From contig CBDIDG010000006.1 in assembly GCA_965277615.1 (NCBI GenBank), forward strand, positions 930,001 through 994,000: a stretch of 64,000 bases of DNA, in the 5' to 3' direction. Source of the stretch: Bog-532 sp965277615. GTDB lineage: Bacteria; Actinomycetota; Actinomycetes; Streptosporangiales; Streptosporangiaceae. The notes beneath the pieces were generated by a model. It searched no databases and had not been told where the DNA came from. It saw only the letters and a program-made list of their open reading frames with translations. Shown here one piece after another: positions 1 to 7,380 of the stretch (positions are counted from its first letter, which is position 1; each line of letters begins with the position of its first letter). A program made the translations under genes and the position numbers.

Positions 1-877
1 CGACGGGCGGAGCGGCGACTGGGCCCGCTACTGGCGGGCCGACCAGCTGAGCGGCCCGGTCGAGGCCATGCACGCTCACTTCCGGTCGCACGTCTACCAT
101 CGCCACAGCCACGAGACCTACTCGTTCGGCGTCACCGACGACGGCGCGCAGGCCTTCACCTGCCGCGGCGACCACCACGTGAGCACGGCCAACATGGTCA
201 TGCTGTTCAACCCGGACGACCCGCACGACGGCCACGCCGCCACCGGCCCCGGCTTCACCTACCGCATGATCCACATCGCCCCGGCCCTGGTCCGGGAGCT
301 CTTCGCCGCCACTGGCCCGCCACTGTTCCCCACCCCGGTCGTCGACGACCCCGAGCTAGCCCGCCACCTCCGCCACCTCCACACCGCCCTCACCAGCCCT
401 TCCACACCCCTTTAGCACCACGTACTTCCCACACCCCTCCAGCCACATAACTCCCTGGCGTCACTGGAGCAACATGAGCAGCTGACGGCCACCGCGCGAC
501 TGCTGGCTCGGCATGCCACACGCGCCACCCTGGTCCCGCGGGGCAGCCCCGCCTCAGCCCTCATCGCGAGCCGGGTGCGGGACATGCTGCATGACGCCTA
601 CGCCAGCCCGCTTACCGCCGATGAACTGGCCGCCGCGGCCGGGTGCAGCCGTTTCACCGCCACCCGGGCTTTCACCACGGTCTACGGCCTGGCCCCGAGC
701 GACTACCAGCGCCAGCTCCGGCTGCGCGCGGCCGGGAGCCTGCTGACCGGCGGCGCCACCGCGGCCGAAGCTGCCGCCTGCGCCGGCTTCGCCGATCAGG
801 CCCACCTGACCAGGTGGTTCCGCCGCTGCTACGGCGTCACTCCGGGTGCCTACCGTCAGGCCGTGGGGAGCCGGTAG
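1..877 (+). pseudogene. AraC-family transcriptional regulator, interrupted by an in-frame stop and cut by the window edge
   Basis: The reading frame is open from base 2, so the true start lies left of the window. The first part (to 412) is an AraC-type ligand-binding cupin half: it reads WARYWRA, then HRHSHETYSFG, typical of this family. A TAG at 413-415 stops it. The same frame then stays open from 416 to the TAG at 875-877 and encodes the two-helix AraC DNA-binding half (ADELAAAAGCSRF; a second helix around GFADQAHLTRWFRRCYG). No frameshift separates the halves. The stop sits in a stretch with two similar copies of a TTCC(C)ACACCCCT motif (about 397-440), so a small insertion carrying a stop is likely. 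The downstream half could still be made from ATG 575. Its end overlaps the convergent methyltransferase gene by 22 bases. Calling it a pseudogene is inference; a sequencing error is possible. Confidence 0.75.
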
Positions 878-1596
878 ACCGACACGTGCGACGTCGACTC
901 GGCCGTGAACTCGGTGCCGGCCCAGTCCGCGTGCCGGCTCTCCAGCTCGAAACCGGCCAGCTGGCCCATGAGGTCGAGCTCAGCGGGCCAGACGTAGCGG
1001 TGCGGGCTGCGGACCAGCCGGGCCTGTCGGCTCTCATCGAAGTAAAAGTGGTGCGAGGTCAGGTGCTGGTTCAGCACGTCGTAGGTGTCCAGGCCGATGT
1101 AACCCGGGCTGGACGCGAAGACGACAGCTGACTGTCCCGGCGGGAGCACGCGCAGCTCGGGCACCCCCAGCTCGATGACGAACCGGCCGCCGGGGGAGAG
1201 GTGCCGGGCGGCGTTGCGGAAGCACTCGACCTGCTCGGCCTGGGTGAGCAGGTTGCCGATCGTGTTGTACACCAGGTAGACGAGGCTGTATTCGCCCGGC
1301 GCCCGCGAGGTGGCCATGTCCCCGTTGATCACCGGGATCGCCGCCTCGTCGGCCTTCTCCCGCAACTGGCCGATCATCGGCTGCGACAGCTCGATGCCCG
1401 TGACCGGTACCCCGCGCGCCGCGAGCGGCACCGCCACCCGGCCGGTCCCGATGGCGAACTCCAGCGCCCGCCCCGAACCAGCCAGCCCGGCCAGGCGATC
1501 CACCGCCGGCCCCCGCACCTCAGCCGCGAACATGCCACCGTCTGACCGGTCATAGTCCCGGGCCACCTCAGCGTCCCAGATGTCCTCCTGCCGCAT
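856..1596 (-). CDS. Class I SAM-dependent methyltransferase
   Basis: Cytosolic methyltransferase of 246 residues. It has a Rossmann-type SAM site: the glycine-rich motif I reads ALEFAIGTGRVAVPLA, followed by the acidic end of strand 2 (GIELS) and the NGDMA region. The closest general type is the Methyltransf_25 group; the substrate cannot be read from the sequence. I chose ATG 1596 (MRQEDIWDAEVARDYD), where family-like sequence begins; the frame is open further upstream but that part looks non-coding. An IS3 element begins 70 bases upstream of this start, so its native promoter may have been displaced. The 3' end converges on and overlaps the AraC remnant. Confidence 0.85.
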   Translation of the reverse strand: MRQEDIWDAEVARDYDRSDGGMFAAEVRGPAVDRLAGLAGSGRALEFAIGTGRVAVPLAARGVPVTGIELSQPMIGQLREKADEAAIPVINGDMATSRAPGEYSLVYLVYNTIGNLLTQAEQVECFRNAARHLSPGGRFVIELGVPELRVLPPGQSAVVFASSPGYIGLDTYDVLNQHLTSHHFYFDESRQARLVRSPHRYVWPAELDLMGQLAGFELESRHADWAGTEFTAESTSHVSVYRLPTA

Positions 1597-1730
1597 ACGC
1601 CCCACCATCTCGGCCCCCGCGTGGCAGTGTCCACCAGTTTTCCCACCCGCCCGACCCGCGCCCACTGAGGTGCCACACGGTTCCCGGACAGGGGATCCCA
1701 TAGGATTCTTCTGGAAAGGAATGGGATCGA

Positions 1731-2021
1731 GTGGCCAGGAATCGCAGGAAGTTTTCTCCTGAGTTTAAGGAGGAAGCCGCCAAGATGGTGGTGGATACTT
1801 CCCAGCCTATTGCGCATGTTGCCCACGAGCTGAACGTGAATGAGACGACGCTTGGCAACTGGGTGAAAAATTACCGGGAAAAGCACGCGGACGACGAGCC
1901 CGCACTCCCGGTACCGGAGCGTGCACGGCTGCGCGAGCTTGAGCGGGAAAACCGCGAGCTGAAGATGAAGGTCGAGTTCCTTTCAAAAGCCGCGGCGTAC
2001 TTTGCGGCGGAGCATCGGTAA
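1731..2021 (+). CDS. IS3 transposase OrfA (helix-turn-helix subunit)
   Basis: 96 residues. The N-terminal half is the HTH_Tnp_1 domain (KFSPEFKEEAAKMV, then NVNETTLGNWVKNY) that recognises the element ends. The C-terminal part is a leucine/glutamate-rich coiled coil (RLRELERENRELKMKVEFL), the usual OrfA dimerisation zipper. GTG 1731 is the start. Near the end, at about 1985-1990, is an A-rich run (CAAAAG). A -1 shift there would join this frame to the orfB frame, which is open from at least 1982, and give a full OrfAB transposase. The frameshift is inferred from family behaviour. Confidence 0.9.
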   Translation: MARNRRKFSPEFKEEAAKMVVDTSQPIAHVAHELNVNETTLGNWVKNYREKHADDEPALPVPERARLRELERENRELKMKVEFLSKAAAYFAAEHR

Positions 2022-2092
2022 TCCAGAGGTATGAGTTTATCGATGCGGAGTACGCCACCCGTGCCGGGGATTCGGCATGCGCTCCCACGATT

Positions 2093-2923
2093 GTGCAAAT
2101 GTGCACATGGCTTGAAGTTTCACGGTCAGGATTTTACGACTGGAAATCGCGGCCGAAATCAGCAACGGCGAAAAGGCGGGAACTGCTGAAAATCAAGGTA
2201 AAGGCATTGTTTGAGGAAAATAACGGCGAGTACGGGTACCGGCGGGTCCACGCTGTGCTGGCCCGCGGCGGCGAGCTGTGCAGCCCGGAGCTGGTCCGCC
2301 GGCTGATGCGCGAGCTTGGCCTGGTGCCTTGCCAGCCCAGGCCCTGGCGCCGGTCGCTGACTGAGCAGGGTGCGGCCGGCCCGATCCCGGACCTGGTGAA
2401 CCGCGACTTCACAGCGCAACGACCCGGCGAGAAAATGGTCGGCGATATCACTTACATCCCGACGTGGCAGGGCTGGGTTTATCTCGCCACGGTGATTGAC
2501 TGCGCGACCCGGAAAATAGTCGGCTGGGCGATGGACGACAATTATAAGACTCCCCTGATCACTGCGGCGGTCAAGATGGCCGCCCGTAATGTCAGGCTTC
2601 CGGAAGATGCTGTTTTCCACAGTGACCGCGGCAGCAATTACACGTCTGCGGAGTTCGCCAGAGAACTGGCCGCGCTGAAGATGCGCCAGTCAGTTGGCCG
2701 GACCGGGATCTGCTATGACAACGCTTTGGCAGAGTCCGTTAACGGGACGCTGAAAGTGGAACTGGTTCACCGGACCGTCTACCCGACCCGGAAGAAAGCG
2801 CAGCAAGACATTGCGCGGTGGATCGAGCTTCGCTACAATAAAACTCGTCTTCATTCAGGGCTTGGCTACCGGACTCCGCAAGAAGTCATGGACGAGCTCC
2901 TGAACGGGCGGGAAGCCGCGTGA
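2093..2923 (+). CDS. IS3 transposase OrfB (DDE integrase domain)
   Basis: 276 residues from ATG 2093; the frame is open further upstream and is probably translated as a fusion after -1 frameshifting in orfA. It has the HTH_21 region (ENNGEYGYRRVHAVLARGG) and then the rve integrase fold. The catalytic triad is visible as GDITYIP (Asp), HSDRGSNYTS (Asp) and NALAESVNGTLK (Glu). The C-terminal signature NKTRLHSGLGYRTPQEV is typical of the IS3/IS150 groups. There is no internal stop, so the enzyme should be functional. The stop lies 12 bases before the right inverted repeat. Confidence 0.93.
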   Translation: MQMCTWLEVSRSGFYDWKSRPKSATAKRRELLKIKVKALFEENNGEYGYRRVHAVLARGGELCSPELVRRLMRELGLVPCQPRPWRRSLTEQGAAGPIPDLVNRDFTAQRPGEKMVGDITYIPTWQGWVYLATVIDCATRKIVGWAMDDNYKTPLITAAVKMAARNVRLPEDAVFHSDRGSNYTSAEFARELAALKMRQSVGRTGICYDNALAESVNGTLKVELVHRTVYPTRKKAQQDIARWIELRYNKTRLHSGLGYRTPQEVMDELLNGREAA

Positions 2924-3072
2924 ATTAATCGCAAATCTTCTGTCCGAGAAACGCGGAGCACCTCACACCCACCAGGGATGGCCACTTGGGCCGGTACTGC
3001 GCGCGAGCCGCGCCCACCAACCCCTCAACTCACACCGGGCTCGTGCGCCCCCGCAGTTCTGCGGACCTCGCG

Positions 3073-3119
3073 ATTCGGGAAGACTTTTATGCAGCATTTG
3101 CCGAAAAGTGTTCCCGAAT
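3073..3119. repeat. Near-perfect 16-bp inverted repeat in a gene-free tract
   Basis: Arms at 3073-3088 (ATTCGGGAAGACTTTT) and 3104-3119 match with one mismatch around a 15-nt loop. It lies in the 2966-3358 tract, which holds no gene I can support. The arms are less GC-rich than the surroundings and not followed by a T run on the plus strand. An operator, the remnant of a mobile element or a processed hairpin RNA are all possible; I see nothing that decides between them. Confidence 0.7.
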
Positions 3120-3211
3120 GCCAGGGGTACCGTAAGTCCCGCCGCGTCCGCCACGGGGTTTCGCGGCCCGACTGGGAGCCGAGCCGTCCCGGCAGTCGCC
3201 CGGTCGTCGTT

Positions 3212-3249
3212 AGGCGGGTACTTCGGCCCAGGTGGTGACGGCGCCGGAG
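3212..3249. repeat. 38-bp direct repeat, copy 1 (fragment of an anti-sigma ATPase 3' end)
   Basis: Identical over 38 bases to 5988-6025, which is the 3' end of the ATP-binding protein gene at 5986-6414. Read on the minus strand, this orphan copy ends with SGAVTTWAEVPA and a stop, so it is a truncated copy of that gene's last dozen codons. The rest of 2966-3358 carries no supportable gene. The two copies flank the broken secreted gene, the IS256 element and the acidic-repeat gene. Confidence 0.85.
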
Positions 3250-3358
3250 CTCAGCAGCAGGTCAGGCAGCATGCCACGTACATCGACCGATGTCAGGGAT
3301 ACGCGAGCACAAGCCCCGGCCTACAGGCCGACTCGCCCGCAAACTCCGGCGGGACTAA

Positions 3359-3823
3359 TCAGTGCCAGTACGGCACGGTACCGCTGTAGTGCAGGATTGC
3401 GGTGCTGCCGTGGTACCCAGGCAGTCGGTATCCGGGCGTGTACCAGGCCATCCGCGAGTAGTACCGGACACCGTTATGAGTTTTAACGGCTGAAAGTGTT
3501 ACGACCAGGCGGTGGTAGCTCTCCTTGCCCTGAGCACAGTTGGGGATGCAGCTGTCCACTCAGAGCGAGCCATTGGCCGAAGCGTGCGGGTTCGGTTCGC
3601 CTTTGTCCCAGGTGGACCAGTGCCCGATGTGCGCCCCCGGGGCGCCTCCCATGCCGATCAGTATCCACGAGGGCCGGACGCTGCGGTGGCTAAAGCCACC
3701 GGTCCCGCTGGCATAAACGACAGGTGTGGTAGCGGCGGATGCGACTGTCGGCATAAGCGCGGCCGGAGCGCCGATGCTTGCGGCCAGTACTCCGGCAGCG
3801 ATCAGCGTCTTAAGTGACCTCAT
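3359..3823 (-). pseudogene. Small secreted protein gene with an in-frame TGA
   Basis: The start at ATG 3823 follows a GGGGAC ribosome-binding site and begins with an export signal (MRSLKTLIAAGVLAASIGAP, cut after VASAA). The frame runs to a TGA at 3560-3562 and continues open in the same frame to 3359. The second half reads VDSCIPNCAQGK and later HNGVRYYSRMAW, like small secreted actinomycete proteins with a CxPxCAxG motif and a following beta segment. Joined, it would be a protein of about 153 residues; truncated it is 87. TGA arising from TGG (Trp) is the simplest explanation. An IS256 element lies about 32 bases upstream, so promoter loss may have come first. Programmed readthrough is a weaker alternative. 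Confidence 0.7.
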
Positions 3824-3855
3824 GGTGTCCCCCTGCTGTCTCAGCGTCACCAGAG

Positions 3856-5283
3856 TGGCGTCCGGCAGAGTGGTGTGTTGAACGGCCCTGGTGATGGGCG
3901 TGGCGCAGACGCGTAGGGCGGCCACCGCGTGATCCTTTGGAAGACCTCTCACAGTGCTTCTGAAGGAGATTTCGCGGTGACCGCTCCCAGCAGTATCGAC
4001 CCTGCCCGTTTCCTGCACGACCAGCTGGAGTCCGCGTCGCCGGATCTGCTGCGCCAGATGCTGGCCACGTTCATCAACGCGCTCATGTCCGCTGAGGCCG
4101 ACGCGGTCTGCGGTGCGCCCTACGGGGCGCCGTCACTGGACCGGGTCAATGTCCGCAACGGGTACCGGCACCGGGACTTTGATACCCGGGCGGGGACGCT
4201 GGACGTGGCGATCCCCAAGCTGCGGTCCGGGTCGTACTTCCCGGACTGGCTGCTGGAACGCCGCCGCCGCGCCGAGGCGGCCCTGACCTCGGTGGTGGCG
4301 ACCTGTTACCTGCTCGGTGTCAGTACGCGGCGGATGGAGAAGCTGGTCGAGTCCCTGGGGATCACCCGGCTGTCCCGGTCCCAGGTCAGCGAGATGGCCC
4401 GGGACCTGGATGAGCAGGTGGAAGCGTTCCGGACCCGCCCGCTGGACGCCGGGCCCTACACGTTCGTCGCGGCGGACGCGCTGGTGCTGAAGGTCCGTGA
4501 GGGCGGCCGGGTGGTCAATGTGCATGCGCTGCTGGCCACCGGGGTGAACGCGGACGGGCACCGGGAGATCCTGGGCCTGCAGGTCACCTCGGCTGAGGAC
4601 GGCGCCGGGTGGCTGGGATTCTTCCGGGACCTGACCGCCCGCGGCCTGACCGGCGTCCAGCTCGTCACCTCTGATGCGCACCGCGGCCTGACCGAGGCGA
4701 TCGGCGCCACCTTGCCCGGAGCGGCCTGGCAGCGGTGCCGCACCCACTACGCCGCGAACCTGATGTCCGTCACCCCGAAGGCGTCCTGGCCGTGGGTCAA
4801 GACCCTGCTGCACTCGGTCTACGATCAGCCCGACGCCGCCTCCGTCCACGCCCAGTACGACCGGCTGATCGACGCGATCAGCGAGAAGCTGCCCAAGGTC
4901 GCTGAGCATCTGGACGGCGCCCGCGCGGACGTCCTGGCGTTCACCAGCTTCCCGAAGGAACTGTGGCGGCAGATCTGGTCGAACAATCCCCAGGAGCGCC
5001 TCAACCGCGAGATCCGCCGCCGCACCGACGTCGTCGGGATCTTCCCCAGCCGCGACGCCCTGATCCGCCTCGTCGGCGCCGTCCTGGCCGAACAGCACGA
5101 CGAATGGGCCGAAGGACGCCGCTACCTCGGCCTGGACATCCTCACCCGCTCCCGCATCACCCTGGCCCCGGCGGCCGGCACCGGGACGGAGGTGACCCCC
5201 GACAGCGACCTGCAGGCGCTCAGCGCCTAACTCACAACAAAGGATCACGCGCTAACCGCCAAACACCACGCCAAAGGACTTGA
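3856..5283 (+). mobile_element. IS256-family insertion sequence
   Basis: An element of about 1.43 kb around a mutator-type transposase. The 11-bp string CGTCACCAGAG occurs just outside on both sides (3845-3855 and 5285-5295), fitting the 8-9 bp target duplications of this family. The inward ends match imperfectly as inverted repeats, sharing GTCC and GTGGTGT blocks at the same offsets. A second inverted pair, GCGTGATCCTTTG, lies inside at 3927-3939 and 5238-5250. Exact ends are therefore uncertain by a few bases. The insertion lies in the 5' region of the secreted-protein gene on the minus strand. Confidence 0.75.
3977..5230 (+). CDS. IS256-family (mutator-type) transposase
   Basis: 417 residues. 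GTG 3977 follows a clear GAAGGAG ribosome-binding site; the frame opens slightly upstream but without a better start. It is a Transposase_mut (PF00872) protein: NGYRHRDFDTRAGTLDVAIPKLR near the N-terminus, the first catalytic Asp region at AADALVLKVRE, the second at LVTSDAHRGLTEAI, the conserved QRCRTHYAANLM block, and the catalytic Glu region SNNPQERLNREIRRR near the C-terminus. The length is normal for the family and there is no internal stop, so it is probably functional. It catalyses cut-and-paste or copy-out movement of its own element. Confidence 0.92.
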   Translation: MTAPSSIDPARFLHDQLESASPDLLRQMLATFINALMSAEADAVCGAPYGAPSLDRVNVRNGYRHRDFDTRAGTLDVAIPKLRSGSYFPDWLLERRRRAEAALTSVVATCYLLGVSTRRMEKLVESLGITRLSRSQVSEMARDLDEQVEAFRTRPLDAGPYTFVAADALVLKVREGGRVVNVHALLATGVNADGHREILGLQVTSAEDGAGWLGFFRDLTARGLTGVQLVTSDAHRGLTEAIGATLPGAAWQRCRTHYAANLMSVTPKASWPWVKTLLHSVYDQPDAASVHAQYDRLIDAISEKLPKVAEHLDGARADVLAFTSFPKELWRQIWSNNPQERLNREIRRRTDVVGIFPSRDALIRLVGAVLAEQHDEWAEGRRYLGLDILTRSRITLAPAAGTGTEVTPDSDLQALSA

Positions 5284-5475
5284 CCGTCACCAGAGAGACG
5301 CAGGGCCAGCGCGATAGGTTGGCCCAGCAGCGGGGGAAGTGACCTTAGTCCCAGGGGTAGTTTCGGCCTCGAGTTGACCGTTGGAGCCCCTCGCAAACCA
5401 ACGAGCTGCGTCAACGACCTTCAGCGACTTACCTGCCTCTAGATGGTAAGGAGGAAGTCACCTGACACTTAAGCA

Positions 5476-5763
5476 TCAAGCAGGCTCGTCGTCAGGAATG
5501 TCCACTGGCGTCTCGTTCTCGCCGTACGGGACTTCCTGCCGCTGTTCGAGCACGTCTGCTTCAGGCTCGTCGTCAGGAATGTCCACTGGCGTCTCGTTCT
5601 CGCCGTACGGGACTTCCTGCCGCTGTTCGAGCACGTCTGCTTCAGGCTCGTCATCGGGAATATCTGCTGGCGTCGAGGGCTGGTCACGATCCTCGGCGTC
5701 ATGGTCGGCGTACTCGTCGTCGGCGTACTCGTCCTCGGGGTTACTGTCGGTGTTGGATGTCAT
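5476..5763 (-). CDS. Small acidic protein built of 27-residue tandem repeats
   Basis: 95 residues from ATG 5763 (MTSNTDSNPEDEYADDEYAD). It is strongly acidic, with no membrane segment and no cysteine. The C-terminal two thirds is a 27-residue unit containing ADIPDDEPEADVLEQRQEVP and YGENETPV, present twice in full and a third time in part. The DNA repeat is 81 bp and two copies are identical, so the array is recent or under gene conversion. The phrase ADVLEQRQEV resembles short motifs in uncharacterised actinobacterial proteins, but I do not recognise a defined family. The downstream neighbour on the right is the anti-sigma-like ATPase, on the same strand but 220 bases away. Confidence 0.6.
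   Translation of the reverse strand: MTSNTDSNPEDEYADDEYADHDAEDRDQPSTPADIPDDEPEADVLEQRQEVPYGENETPVDIPDDEPEADVLEQRQEVPYGENETPVDIPDDEPA
5481..5674. repeat. 81-bp coding tandem repeat, two perfect copies and one partial
   Basis: Copies at 5481-5561 and 5562-5642 are identical base for base; a third, diverged part begins at 5643. The period is a multiple of three, so the repeat lengthens the acidic protein without shifting frame. Perfect identity at synonymous positions suggests recent slippage or unequal exchange. Confidence 0.92.
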
Positions 5764-5985
5764 GGCTGCGAGTCTTGCTTGCAGGTATGCGGGGACGCAA
5801 ACAGCAGCCTTCACTGACCGCCGCTACGGGCCACCAGACAGCGCTAACGACCTCCATCGACCCGTGTGCGGCTAGTTCACACCGAGGGGATCAGATCGAT
5901 CGGTGATGAGCGCCAGGCCGTCGCCGTCGTGTTCCGTCTCTGGTTCGCAAGACCTGAAAAGGCAACGAGAGATAACCATCAGCGA

Positions 5986-6414
5986 TCAGGCGGGTACTTC
6001 GGCCCAGGTGGTGACGGCGCCGGAGGGATTGCGGAAGCAGTTCCAGGTGATGGCGAGGGCGTCGACCAGGAAGAGGCCGCGGCCGCTTTCGGCGCAGAAG
6101 TCGACCTCTCGCAATTGTGGCAGCGTGGGGCCACCCCAATCGGTCACCGCCACCCGGACCCGACGGGAATGACCGGTCAAGGTGAGGGTCACCGTGCCGT
6201 CGGCGCAGCGCCCGGACCTGCTGTGCACAATCGAGTTTGTCACCAACTCGGTGACAATGAGCTGCAGAACAGCGGTATTCGGATGGTCGACCCCCAGCGT
6301 CGCCGCGACAAAGTCCCGGGCCTGGCCGACGTGCTCGGCCTGAGCTGGCAGGCAAATGGATGTCCGGTACACACTCAATGGGCAGACTCGGTTCACGAGG
6401 CCACCGCCTCTCAC
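5986..6414 (-). CDS. ATP-binding protein, RsbW/SpoIIAB-like anti-sigma family (HATPase_c_2)
   Basis: 142 residues. It carries the GHKL ATPase motifs: N box LIVTELVTNSIVHS, G1 box VAVTDWGG and G2 box ESGRGLFLVDAL. Such stand-alone domains in actinomycetes act as anti-sigma switch kinases or as partners of DUF397/XRE regulators; here neither partner is adjacent. Starts other than ATG 6414 are possible, since the conserved region begins only near VYRTSICLPA. Its last 12 codons are duplicated at 3212-3249. It is divergent from the RelA/SpoT gene, with a 144-base shared upstream region. Confidence 0.8.
   Translation of the reverse strand: MRGGGLVNRVCPLSVYRTSICLPAQAEHVGQARDFVAATLGVDHPNTAVLQLIVTELVTNSIVHSRSGRCADGTVTLTLTGHSRRVRVAVTDWGGPTLPQLREVDFCAESGRGLFLVDALAITWNCFRNPSGAVTTWAEVPA
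5988..6025. repeat. 38-bp direct repeat, copy 2 (inside the ATPase gene)
   Basis: The parent copy of the repeat at 3212-3249, identical over 38 bases. Identity ends one base inside the stop codon on one side and at the SGAV codons on the other, so the orphan copy is a fragment of this gene rather than an independent site. Confidence 0.85.
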
Positions 6415-6558
6415 GTCGTTCGGTCCCTCACCCTGAACGTCGTAACGGCTCCCGCTGAGGTTTGCCCTAAATTATTAAGGCTCGTTTACGGTCCGGCTTA
6501 ATCGCCGTCCTGTCGCCTACGCTGACTAAACCGCGCCCGTCCCCCCAGGGAGCACCCC

Positions 6559-7380
6559 GTGGCTCTCGACCACCCCGCCAACCCTCCCGACCGTCCCGAA
6601 GTCCCAGCCTCCGCCGACGTCCCAGCCGACCCCCACGGGGTCGCCAACCTGACCCGCGCCGAAGCCTTCAAATCCCACCGCTACTGGAGCGGAGTCGAAC
6701 GCCTCTCCAAGCTCTGGGAGGACCACAAAGAACGGTGGCCGGCTGACCCGACGGTGAGAGCAGACCGGTCGCCGACGGCGGAGCAACCGGGCGAGGTAGC
6801 GGACTCGATAGCAGCGGTCGCTGTCGCGGAAGCGGTCGTGAGTGCCGACATCAGGGAAGTTGCGGCGGCCGACACTTCGCGCGGCTGGTTGGAAGGCTTT
6901 GCCTTCCGGCTGAAGGGCGAGGATCGGCTGACCGAGAAGGTGTTGAGCGCTCGGGAGTCCAGCAGCCCAGACGCCGCGATCGCTGAGATTGTTCAGCAGA
7001 TTCCAGATGCGATCCGGTACACGTTCTGTTTTTCGGCCACCGACTACACACAAGGTTGCTCTGATATCAAGGAACGCCTCGAAAAGCGTGGGTATCGTAT
7101 GTACAAATGCAAAAACTCCTGGACGGACTCGGAGTACAAGGGCATCAATACTCGCTGGGTGACCCCTGAAGGCCAGAGATTTGAGGTCCAGTTTCATACG
7201 CCAGAGAGCTTTCACGCCAAGCACGAGGTGACGCACGAAGCTTACGAGAGGATTCGCGATCCTTTAACGACTGCGAACGAGCGCCGCGAACTGAGCATCT
7301 TCCAGCGGGAAGTGTCATTGGGGATCCCTGTACCTGAGCGAGTGGCTGATATCGCTGACTATGACGAGAAGGGACATTGA
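6559..7380 (+). CDS. RelA/SpoT-domain protein, candidate alarmone-synthetase-like toxin
   Basis: 273 residues from GTG 6559, behind an AGGGAGC site. The N-terminal ~105 residues are proline/alanine-rich and unrecognised. Residues ~110-235 are a RelA/SpoT nucleotidyltransferase-like domain: FRLKGEDRLTEKV (117-128), DAIRYTFCF (150-158), YKGINTRW (193-200) and the catalytic-type Glu in FEVQFHTPES (208-217). No HD hydrolase, TGS or ACT domain is present. The small next gene overlaps by one base (TGATG), implying translational coupling, as in toxin-antitoxin pairs of the toxSAS class; this function is inference. The 3' half is distinctly AT-richer than its neighbours and uses a TTA Leu codon at 7264, rare here and possibly limiting. 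Acquired DNA is likely. Confidence 0.75.
   Translation: MALDHPANPPDRPEVPASADVPADPHGVANLTRAEAFKSHRYWSGVERLSKLWEDHKERWPADPTVRADRSPTAEQPGEVADSIAAVAVAEAVVSADIREVAAADTSRGWLEGFAFRLKGEDRLTEKVLSARESSSPDAAIAEIVQQIPDAIRYTFCFSATDYTQGCSDIKERLEKRGYRMYKCKNSWTDSEYKGINTRWVTPEGQRFEVQFHTPESFHAKHEVTHEAYERIRDPLTTANERRELSIFQREVSLGIPVPERVADIADYDEKGH

Larger units (their letters stand above)
1666..2965 (+). mobile_element. IS3-family insertion sequence, complete with ends
   Basis: A 1300-bp element. The left end (1666-1696) and the reverse complement of the right end (2935-2965) both begin TGAGGTGC and match at 24 of 31 positions, including a shared GGACAG block. The trinucleotide CAC lies directly outside both ends (1663-1665 and 2966-2968), the 3-bp target duplication expected of IS3 elements. 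Inside are orfA and orfB in different frames, as usual for the family. Ends and both frames look intact, so the copy may be active. It landed between the methyltransferase start and whatever lay upstream. Confidence 0.9.

Noticed and set aside
2978..3389. Three short overlapping frames between the IS3 element and the secreted gene
   Set aside because: No domain, no ribosome-binding site and a palindrome running through them; only a 12-codon gene remnant is identifiable.
5481..5674. 81-bp repeats as a CRISPR array
   Set aside because: Units are directly joined without spacers, lie in frame inside a coding region, and no cas gene is present.
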